Of a DNA stretch of 64,000 bases, positions 1 to 9,741 are shown in pieces (the stretch's first letter is position 1; each line of letters starts with the position of its first letter). The notes beneath the pieces are model-generated. The model ran no database searches. It saw only the letters and a list, made by a program, of their open reading frames with translations, and was not told the origin of the DNA. A program made the position numbers and the translations under genes. The stretch lies in assembly GCA_010094025.1 (NCBI GenBank), contig ML991774.1:250821-314820 (forward strand). Reading direction: 5' to 3'. The stretch is from Viridothelium virens (taxonomy: Eukaryota > Ascomycota > Dothideomycetes > Trypetheliales > Trypetheliaceae).

Positions 1-1263
1 TTCAATGATATTACGATTCAGATTGATCTTCTCCAATATCTTGTCCGCTCCCTTCTCGACTAATACCCTTGCGATATCCCAACCCAACTGGTCCGCCTCT
101 TCTCTATTTGTCACCCTCCTCGTCATTTCCGCCTCCACTGCCTCCGTCCCATCCACACTCACTACAATTGCTCTCATCACCAGCTCATCCGTCTCCTCCT
201 CCTCATCCTCCTCTCTCTTCTCCTCCACCGCCTTCCCATCAGCCCCATACTCCCTCGCCGGCTTAGCACCCACCCCAACCCCCGCCCTAAACCCCGGCGC
301 GGCCCCAGCCCCCTTCTTCCTCCCCACCCACTCCGTCTCCACTCCAATCGGCACACTACACCCCCCCTCCAGCGTCCTCATCAGACTCCTCTCCGCCAAA
401 CACGCCCTCATCGTCCTCTCACACACAATCCCCTGCACCAACCGCCCCACGCGCTCATCCCCCACCCTGACCTCCACCCCCAAGCCCCCCTGCCCCACCG
501 CATGCAACATCCCGCCCTCGCGACTGCTCAGATACGCCGTGATGCGCGCCTCCCGCCCAATCCGCGCCAGCCCCGCCGCCGCCAGGATCAGCGCCGCGAA
601 CTCCGAGTCGGCCGCGTCGAGCTTCGCGAGCCGCGTGTCGATGTTGCCGCGGATGTCGGCGATGCGTAGGTGCGGGTAAGCGCGTCGGAGCTGCGCGCTG
701 CGGCGCACGGAGGAGGTGCCGATGAGGGAGCCAGTGGGGAGAGAGGAGAGTGTGGTGTGGGTGGAAGAGAGGCGGGGGGAGATGATGAGGGCGTCGCGGG
801 GATCGTGTCGGGAGGGAATGGCGCCGAGGGTTAGGGTTTGGGGGAGCTGGGTGGGCATGTCTGGAGGAGGGGGTTAGTTGGTGGTGATGGGCGAACGGGG
901 GAGGGAGGGGGCCTTGTGGTGGGGGTACGGGATGAGTGGATTTGGCACACCTTTCAAGCTGTGGACAATCATGTCCAGCGTGCCATCGAGGAGGAGCACT
1001 TCTAGATCCTTGGTCCAAAGGCTCTTGGCATTGAATTCTGGCAATGGCGTCACTTTGTCCCTGTCACCCAGCGTCTTCATGGAGTGAACTGCATAGTGCT
1101 GGTCTGGCCATGCTTGTTTGAGGGCTTTCTCAACTTCGTTGGTCTGTACGAGCGCGAGCACGGAGCTGCGAGTGCCAATTGTCACCTTTTGAGTAGAAGG
1201 ACCGGTGTCGGATTGTGGCTCGGGAATTGTCGAGGCTGGATTGAAATTCGGCTCGGTGGTCAT
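1..1263 (-). CDS. HEM3: Hydroxymethylbilane synthase (porphobilinogen deaminase), 3' end beyond the window
   Basis: Cytosolic enzyme of haem synthesis that joins four porphobilinogens into hydroxymethylbilane. Two exons are seen, 1263-951 and 860-1, with an intron at 861-950. The junction restores the family run VHSLKDMPTQLP. Other signatures are IGTRSSVLALVQTNEVE near the N-terminus, the substrate/cofactor-binding run IADIRGNIDTRLAKLD, and LEGGCSVPIGVE, whose Cys carries the dipyrromethane cofactor. The chosen start is the ATG at 1263; an in-frame ATG at 1308 would add 15 residues. After the cofactor Cys there is a Gly/Ala-rich then acidic insertion (KREEEDEEETDE) not usual in bacterial enzymes. 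The second exon is strikingly GC-rich. The last residues visible are LNRNIIE, so the stop lies left of base 1. Confidence 0.93.
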
Positions 1264-2377
1264 GTTCGGAAAAAAATGTGACGCGGAATTGCAGCGATGC
1301 GCCTGCAATATTTCTACTCTGGAGGTACCTACTCTACTCTACAGCTTCATCCGCTTTTTCTTTGCAAAATGAAAAAAGAAAACTGTACCGAATCTCGTCG
1401 TCTCGGAATCTCAATGCCTAAATTACCAATTTGAGTATCTTAAAATTTCAATGCTATGCGTGTCAGTGTACAATCTGCTTCTCTCCTTGTCATCAATGTC
1501 ACGGTAAGATTAGCAGGAAAACCAAGAGCAAGCAACGTCACAGACGGAAAGTAGCTACTCGAGAACTATTTCAGTCCTTTGGTCGTATTGGAGGGCATCA
1601 TTACGCAGTTCAATATGATGTAATCCAACCGAAACCGTTCAACATCTCTCAGACAAGGTATTATTGCACTGATCTCTTGGATCGAGTCAATCGCACGATG
1701 CAAATCGCGATCAGTAAACTTCAGCCTCACCATCGTCGAGAAGACTTTAGTAGCCTTTGGTCTACTATTAGGCCCACCTGAAGACTGAACGCCTTCGGTA
1801 ATGTTTTCGCAAACAATCTTCAATCACATTACAGCAAAGTAGTCGTCAGTGACCAACGTCTGTACATAACCAAAATATTTCGTCGACTCTATCGTTAAAG
1901 TTCGCAGCACCAGGTATGAGCCAGTAGGAACGCAATCAACATTCTTCCAAGGCTGAAGAAAGAGACGGTATGTGCAACCCAAGGCAGGTCTAGCAAATTT
2001 TGACCCGGCTCGTGCTTACTCTACTCTACTAGATCCATCGAAGAACCCCTCAGCCAATTTCTGCCCACCGACATGCATCATTACACTGTGGCACAGCAGC
2101 AATTTTAGGCCCCTCTGCTTGGCTACCGCATCTATCGGTGTGTTTCCGGTTAAGAGCTGATTGCGCTATTGCGTAGTAGCCTTCCAATAGTCCTGAAATC
2201 ATATATCTCTCGCAACCCATGTGCCTTAGGACAATCGAATAAGGCGTCCGTAGCGTTTCTTTTCGAGAGACAAAACGGCGCAGCTGAGGCCGTGGATTTC
2301 GTAATTGGCTAACGCCCAGCTTTGCGTTATTCTGACTCCCAAACTTTTGAGTTGCTGTTATTCCGCTGATATCAAAA
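1264..2377. other. Intergenic, HEM3 / O-methyltransferase
   Basis: Shared upstream region of two divergent genes. Near 1309-1345 and 2005-2035 there are runs of TACTCTACTC. Short minus-strand open frames at 1566-1823 and 2050-2484 contain a faint ankyrin-like stretch (GNTPIDAVAKQRG) but are interrupted, so I do not call a gene. Confidence 0.5.
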
Positions 2378-3818
2378 ATGTCAACAGAAGTAGAAGCGAT
2401 TATCAATCGACTGACGCTACTTAAAGGTGATGGAGAATTGACAGAAAATGCTACTGCACAAACAGAAGCACTGCATCTGAGCAAACAGCTCCAATTTGCG
2501 CTTCAAAAGCCCGAAGATGCTGCCCTGGAATTGAGTTTCTGGGTTCGAAGCTTCCCATCCATTGCAAAAGCTCTGCGAGCAACTGACACTTCCACTCTTA
2601 GCCCTCTTACGCATTCTGCGCTCGTCTAGCCATCGATCTTGATCTGTTCAAGCTAATATCAGACGGCAGCGGCACTGTATCCTCGGGACAGCTTGCGAGC
2701 GCATCTGGTGGAGAGGAGCTCTTGATCAGTAAGCTTGTGTGTGCGTTCGGAAGGATAACTTCTTTGCTAACGATCCGAATTTTGAGTTCGAATACTCAGA
2801 GGACTTTCTGCCATTGGGTTTGTCAAAGAAGTCGAGGAAAGCCGGTGGGCGGCTACTCCGTTAACAAGGGCGATGGCCATTCCACCTGTTGCCGCAGGAC
2901 ATGTGCACTTGTAAGAATGAGCGGGTACTACTCCCTCCAATACCGGCTAACATCTTGTTCCTCTGGCACTCATAGCTGGGACCAAGGTGTAGGCACAATG
3001 GCAAGCATGCCCCAATACTTCAGGATCAATGGTTACAGATGTCCGACTGATCCCTTGGACGGTTCATTCCAGTATGCATTTCAGACCAAGCAAGAGGCCT
3101 TCAGTTACTGGCATCAGTTTCCTTCAATACTCGGCAACTTCAACACGTTCATGCAAGGCGTTCGCGGCTCACGTCCCCAATGGATCGAGTGGTTCCCGGT
3201 CCGAGAGCGTATCCTCGCCGGTTTTGAGGAGCGTCAAGATGCCGTTTTGCTCATTGACGTGGCCGGGGGGAGGGGTCATGATGTTGAAGCTTTCAAACAC
3301 AAGTTTTCAGAGGTAAAAGGGAAGCTCATTCTGCAAGATTTGCCGGCCGTGATTAGCGACATCAAGACGCTGGATGAAGATATCCAGCGTCAAGAGTATG
3401 ACTTTTTTACCCCCCAGACTATCCAAGGTATATGCGCCTTTCTTATTACATCAAGTATTCGTACGCATTGTAGTGTCAGATCAGAAAGACTGATATTCAG
3501 CTTTAAGGCGCTCGAGTCTACTTCTTCCATTTCATTTTTCATGATTGGTCCGACGAAGCTTGCCTCAAGATTCTCTCGAATACTGTATCGGCCATGAAAA
3601 AGGGGTACTCCAAGATCCTGCTGAACGAATTCATACTCCCGGACAGAGGGTGTCCACTTCTACCGATCGGCATGGATTTGAACATGATGGCCATGCACGC
3701 CGGCCAGGAGCGAACTGAGAACCAATGGCGGGCCTTGTTGGTGAAGGCGGGCCTTGAGCCGACATTTTGGTTTTCGAACGGGGGTGCCGAAGGGATCATC
3801 GAGGCACATTTAAGCTAG
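2378..3818 (+). CDS. Class I SAM-dependent O-methyltransferase (sterigmatocystin OMT-like), exon 1 junction unresolved
   Basis: Probably methylates a hydroxyl of a small aromatic metabolite using S-adenosylmethionine. From 2630 on the model is clear: exons 2630-2738, 2800-2910, 2976-3427 and 3508-3818, with introns 2739-2799 (branch GCTAAC), 2911-2975 and 3428-3507. Signatures are the winged-helix region AIDLDLFKLISDG, the SAM-binding loop LLIDVAGGRGHDVEAF, LILQDLPAVI, the catalytic-base region FFHFIFHDWSDEACLKIL, and the closing KILLNEFILPD. The first exon (2378 onward, WVRSFPSIAKAL) must join AIDLDLF across about 50 bases that end in TAG but lack a GT donor. A GC-AG intron does not restore the frame cleanly, so this may be a lesion or a misread. 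It lies almost 50 kb from the biosynthetic genes at the right and is not likely part of that group. Confidence 0.78.
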
Positions 3819-4356
3819 GGAACGGATTCTCCGTGACATACATCTGCATATTTGCCCGATTGAGTCTCCAATGAAACTAGTCGACTCTAGGAAGTCAAAC
3901 AATCCGTGACCTTGAAGCCTCGGAGTATGAAACGTAGACATCATAATAGATCTGCAACGAAAATATTGGACCGCCACGTGCTATCCCTATCTCAGCATAC
4001 TTTTCGGCCACGAGGCGTTCGGTGATGGCGGCATATGAGTGAGCTGACTTGCTTGGCGTACTAATAACAGGATTTGTATATGTACAATGCTATAGAAGAT
4101 TAATTACACATCCAAAATGCGGCTTCATGATCCAGCATTCGTAGTCCACATAATGCAGTCTAGCATCATCATTCATTTTTTCCTTCTCGCTTTAACGCCA
4201 TATCAAACCCATTTCCTGGAGTCCCTGTATGCTAGAACGCTTGCCATAGTCAAGTTCAATAATCCATCCCTGCGCGGTCATCGATAATGTTGATGATGCC
4301 AGTCTCATCGTGTCAATGCCAAAATCATGTCGAGCGGAGCTGTTTTCCCACAAGTG
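3819..4356. other. Intergenic, convergent 3' ends
   Basis: Lies between the 3' ends of the methyltransferase and the arrestin gene. I see no open frame of note and no repeat; it should hold the two 3' untranslated regions. Confidence 0.5.
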
Positions 4357-6891
4357 TCATTGCATGGGTTGTGTCACAGAGTGCCATGTCCTTGGCACAT
4401 CCATGCTTCTTGCCGCTCTTGTTCCCGGAGTCAAAGGTACCTCAACCCGACTTCGGGTCTCGCGAAGGTCATCACCGTCATCATCATAAGCATCTGAGAG
4501 TCTTGAGAAATAGTCGGCCAGACCCGAAGTTGGGCTGGCAATGCTCTCATACTGAGGGGGAGGCGTCACTAGCGGCGGAGGAGGTTCTTCATCCTCAAAG
4601 GCAGGAGGATTGAAGGAAGGTATTCGAAGCAGGTGAATTGGTCTGTGAACCGCATGAGCGTTTGGACCCCCTATGTGAGCCTGTTGAGGATGCGCTAATC
4701 CAGGACTTTGAATATCAGGTTCCTGGCTCTCGCGGGGGCCATTCAGAGAATTGAGAGTCGGAACGAAAGAGGTCGGTGTAGTTCGTCGAGGGGCAGCTCC
4801 AGGACAACCACACTCGAACAATTGCGACCCATCGGTGGCTGTTTGAGGAGAAGAGTACGCAGGTAAAGCAGTATTGGCCTGGGTTGCTCTACAGCTAAGG
4901 ATGTGGAAGGGCGAATCAATGGAGATTTCAAAATGACGGCGCCGACTTGGATCATTCTGATCCGGTTTAGACAGTCGCATTACAATCTGAAAAGCTCATT
5001 AGCTGTGTTTGCAGATTGACACCGTTTTGATAATATTGACTTGCCTTGATCCAATGATGCACTTGGATGTTCTGATAAGTAGTATCAAAATGGAGCTTTT
5101 GTACCTTCTCTTTTTCTCGGGTGTTGTGACAACTGGGTAGTTGGACATTGAATTCCATTTCTGTTGGTCCTATATTGGACTCGCCATCCAAATTGCCAAG
5201 TAAATTGGTCGTATCTGAAGTTGGAACCTCCTCACCACGAGCAGCCGCCGCTCTGCGGTTGTACGGTATTCCTCCACCCGACAAAATTCGCATGGAGCTT
5301 CCTGGAAATGTACTTGAGCTGGGCCCATCGGCACGCTTCTCGAAAAGCTGAACTTTTCTTGTAGGCTCCATTCGATGCACGCGTTTGCCGTTACAGAAAT
5401 ATTCAATATTTTCCGTGACGAAAACTTTGATTCGATGACACTGCACTTTGGCCAAAGGGGTCAATTTGAAGGCGATGGGCACTTGGGACCCCAATGGGAA
5501 CGACTTGCCCGAAATGACAATGTCGTAGTGAAGTTGATCTTCCCAATTTCGGCTAATAGCAATCGGTTCGACTTGTTCTAAGGATCCTTCCGAAGGAGTG
5601 CGTATCAATGTCACTTCTTTGGTACCCATTAGATTGGCTTTGAATGCGCCAGCACGTTCAACGACGGCCTCAAGCTCGTATTTCACGGAGCCAAGCTCAA
5701 CATCGATAGTTTCCGGCAGTCTGCTATCTAAAGGTAATTCGAAATTGTAGGTGTAATCACCCGGATGGAACGTGCGATAGCCTCTCTGTGCAACAGATGG
5801 ACCACTTGTTGACGAGTCTCCTTTTCCGAAGCTTCGGGATTGATTGACTTGTAGCGATAGCTTCTTGTGATCGCGGCCAGTAAGATTGATGCTCGATGTC
5901 ATTGGTGATGAACGACCTAAGCCATCTGCCCCATCCGCCTTGGGAACGTTTAGGGTTGAACCGCTCGAACTCTGATCTTTGCGCAACTCTACATGATCTG
6001 CGCATGGACCAGCTTCTGCGGTAGGGAATTGCGCGTTGAAGAAAGGCCAAGTATGACTCATGATCGTGTCCGACTCTTCGAATTCTACTTTGCGTGGCGG
6101 GATACCTGTACTCCATTAGCATACAACAAATCAAAGTGACATTTCATGTCGTCGGCACCTTCTGGCCACTTCGTTGTGGCTTTGCCCTTGAATTTCAAGG
6201 TGACCGCCTTTATCTTCGCACTTTTTGAGACCCGTAGGTGCAAGTTCCCACGGAGCATAGCCGTGTTGCCTGAAGAAGTATCATGCTGTTCGAAGCCTTG
6301 TAGAAACAGTGCTGGCTCTGCTAGCGAGACTGATGCACTGATGCCATTTCCTGAAGCTATCGGTTTTTCATCATGAATTGCATTACTACTCTGTACTCGG
6401 CCCGAAACATTGCTGGCTGTTGACCGAGTAGCTGTATCTGCCAGAGAAGGTCGAGACATCGAGCCAGATACGGGGCTACTAATCGACGGCCGGGCTCCTG
6501 TTCGCAAGGTCTCTGTCACCACCATCTCCCGCCCCTCCTCCCCCAAGGAACAGGCTGACGGCCGACCGTCTTGTTCGGATGATCTTGTCGACGAGGCAGA
6601 TGAGGGTGCAGACGGCGTGGTAGAATTCGGGGCGGAGATGAAAGTACGGAGGAAGCGCTTAGCGTTTTCTCTTGTGCCCGCCAGCTTTTTAAAGACACGG
6701 GATCGTTTCGATCGTAAAAGGGGCTGTTTAGTCCAGTCGTAGTTTTGAGGGACGTGTACGATGTGGATGCGATGAGGTCTGCGACAGCGAGATTGGAATA
6801 GTCCTGAAGGTACGTCGTAGAAGCTGTACAAATGTTCGGGAATATAGGAAAGTCGACCTCTTCTGCTGTAGGCTGGCACGTAGTCAGACAT
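4357..6891 (-). CDS. Alpha-arrestin (ART family) with PPxY motif
   Basis: Adaptor that brings an Rsp5/HulA-type ubiquitin ligase to plasma-membrane transporters. Three exons, 6891-6159, 6105-5045 and 4986-4357, give 807 residues in frame. The arrestin N domain contains AVTLKFKGKATTKWPEG joined to IPPRKVEFEESDTIMSHTW across the 53-nt intron 6106-6158. The C domain contains LHYDIVISGKSFPLGSQVPI and ends near HHWIK. The second intron, 4987-5044, starts GCAAGT, so it is a GC-AG intron. The disordered C-terminus carries PPPQYES, a PPxY ligand for WW domains. The long Ser-rich insert before the N domain (about residues 85-190) is a likely phosphorylation region. The Met at 6891 begins MSDYVPAYSRRGRLSYIP, which suits fungal family members. 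Confidence 0.88.
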
Positions 6892-9741
6892 TTTTCCAGC
6901 AAAAATTGAGTTGGTAAATTCATGGGTAAGATGGGCTTCATGAGGAAAAGGTTAAGATTGAGGCTGTCAAACAGCGACAGGGCATGATATCACGCATGCT
7001 CGAGTGATGAGGCCAGGGGGAGCTCTCCGACATGAATGCACTGGGATGCACGTAGCCGCAGCGTCGGCGTAGTGAAGGTTTTGCAAACAAAGCAAGGGGG
7101 TGGATGGGAATGCTCTGCTGACTTACTGGGAAGCAGTACAAGTGAAGGACAAAGGGAAATAACGATCTGGCCAAGAATATGAGGCAGTCTGGAGTAAATG
7201 CTGCGGCAGTCAGGGAGCTCCCGGAAAGCAGCACATGCCCCCGCGTCACCGCTCTCTCAACTAAACCAAGGTTTCGTCCTTAGGGCAAGCGCGTGTAATC
7301 GAGGTACTTCACTTCGCCAGGGATGAAATTCGCAGCGCTTCCCGGAAAGTTGGACGGTCGGGGTTCCTGCAAGAAGAACAGTGTGTTGGCACACGCTTGT
7401 CTCCGCCGCGTCTTGCTCAGGCGCTGGCTGTTGGCTGCGAAGTCAGCAGAACCCGGCTACCACCAGATCGACGGAGCCTGCTTATTCATGCGTACCAGCA
7501 GTTTGTTCCAGGCTAGAATTCGCGCCTCATGCTTCCAAGAGATGAAGGCTGCCGATGGAGATGCTTCGGGCGTTCCCCTGCAAGCAACCGTTGTAGAATC
7601 CTGCTCTGGACACACCGGCCTCGGTCGCAAGGGAGGGATCCTTGCTGCGTGGGGAAAACCGGCTGAATTGGGCAAGAGCCGCGGACTTGTGACGAGTTCG
7701 GTCTGTGACCAGCGCCCAATTGTGACTTGAGCGCACAGGTATGGAGTACAGTAACCGCTCGGGCTGGCTCGCAGGAAATGAAAGGGTTTGAAAATGGTAC
7801 GGAGTACTTGCAGAATGACTGCATAAGAGCCGCTATAAACACCGTTCTTCAGCGTTCCACCATAACGCGGTTTTTTCATGACGCAGATCCGCAGGCGAAG
7901 CCCTTCAGATCTTGTTCTGCCCGATGTGGATACCCGGGAGGCTTAGATGGGCAAATGGTCCGGCCTGGACTTAGAGCGCCATCTTTGCTACTGGTCCTGA
8001 CTCCCGATATTTTACGCGTATGTCAACCGTTGGTTCCATATCGGCCCGCCGGCTACCTCGGAACAGGGGTTGCTTGCGAGGCGTCCTTTCGTGATGGACT
8101 TTACCACACAAGAACTCAAAGGAGTACATTATCAGGAGGGAAAAGCTATCCAGATGATCCGCCGAAATCATCCGATCATTTCTTTGCCTCAATGCAAACA
8201 TGTGCTCGTTCGGAGAAGCATTTTTCGTACGAGGCACAGGGTGAACAAGTGACCACGCGACAGGATCAAGACATACCTACATAACCTATCTCCAGGTTTC
8301 GTCCAAGCCATTTCCGATGAAGTAGGATGAATGACATGAAAGAAAGCCTGACCATTGCGCCTCTCTCAAATGGCTCGTCGTCGGGAATAGGCTTGCTGAC
8401 CAAATCTAGCAGAAAATCTCTTGCCTATTATGAAGTACCAATTTTGAAGGAGGCCGAAAAGCCTCAGGCTGGCGCGTCTCCATGCGAACCCCGCCACATT
8501 CACGAGACCTTCAACCCCACCATGATCTCACGCGCATATTCATTGCTTACTAGATACCTAAGGATTACAAGGGTAGCTATATGCCTATCAACAGAAAATG
8601 ACTCATTTTCAAAGGGAAGCTGGTCACACGGATCCCATTCCTGATGTCAAGAAAGCTTTACTGATATTTGTTGAAGCAACTCTGAGCGATAAGGTGTAAA
8701 AGTTCTAGGAATCGCGAGAGGTGTAGTCATCACCACAGTAAGATGGATTGTACCTGAGATCAGCATGAGTACTGAAACGCTGGAATACGAGAATAGTGAT
8801 TTCATGGTAAGAGGTCAAGTCATCAATTCACCGATTGGTTATTCGTCTCCGCACCTCGCCGACTTCTACAAACAACCGTGGTGCCTCCATAAGGTACACC
8901 GCCAGGTCCTCCTGACTGCTGGCGCGTAGACGGACAAGGAGAGGATTTCGAATGATAACCAGATGTAGGACGATATCGAAGGATCGATACCCAGACACTT
9001 ACTCCGCAGAGTTGCGCAAATAAAAAGGATACCTGTTAAGCCACACTTCTAAGGATTTGATTTGACCCACAAAAATTACCAGTTTCTTGTAATTGCCATA
9101 AAGGATCCGCGCTAGCGGTCCGTGGCGCCCTGGCGGTGAAAAATCACCAGGAAAAAAGAAAGAATGATCATGTTGAGCGGTCCTGTGTTGGAAGATCCTG
9201 AGGAAAGTTTTGCTGGAATAAGAGATGAATAAAACTTAGGATTTGATATATGCAGAATTTACCTAGTTTTCAGAGACTTAAGTGCTTGTTGCTCTGAACC
9301 TATATATTGAATGCCGCTTCGAAGCCTTGCATCACAAGGGAAATCGTGAAGTTGCTGTCATACTAGATATTTTCAGCAGCAGTTCTCATTGTAGTCGTAA
9401 CGTAGTGCGATTGGTAAGGGAGATAGATAACTGGCAAGGATCAAGAAGTTCAGGAAGAGCGTCCTATTATGACAATCCTCCACACTGATATGTACAGTCT
9501 TTGAGATATTGAGTGTCAAGAAAACAGAAGCTTTGGCGAATTCGTCGAATAGGTTGCGTTGAGATGATCGAGTACACAATGAGGGAAGTTCAGGAACGGT
9601 CCCGTTGGTGCCGTTATTGGCCGAGCCGCGAGATCACGTGAGCCCGCGATGCCATTAACGCGAACACAGATCCCACTAAACCCTGCGCACGTCGTAGTTG
9701 AACGCAGATGGGGCGAATGCAAGGTCGCATCCAAAGCAACT
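6892..9741. other. Gene-poor 2.8 kb
   Basis: Upstream of both the arrestin (minus) and the BRCT gene (plus). Open frames at 6938-7249, 7323-7730, 7727-8284 and 8327-8644 overlap one another on both strands, have no recognisable domain, and show no splice-supported extension. The motif TACGGAGTAC occurs at 7798-7807 and a near copy at 7740. A perfect short hairpin lies near 9129-9151. I see no tRNA or mobile-element ends. Confidence 0.45.

Noticed and set aside
455-1018. 187-codon minus-strand frame inside HEM3
   Set aside because: It overlaps HEM3 exon 2 in another frame; Pro/His-rich composition is a by-product of GC-rich coding DNA.
1566-2484. Minus-strand frames with a faint ankyrin-like run (GNTPIDAVAKQRG)
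   Set aside because: Only one half-repeat is recognisable, the frames are interrupted, and no splice pairs join them. At most a worn remnant.
2378-3818. O-methyltransferase as part of the prenyltransferase gene group
   Set aside because: It is 47 kb away with many housekeeping genes between.
7323-8644. Four open frames of 105-185 codons in the gene-poor left region
   Set aside because: They overlap on both strands, have no domain, no convincing intron pairs and no codon-bias signal.
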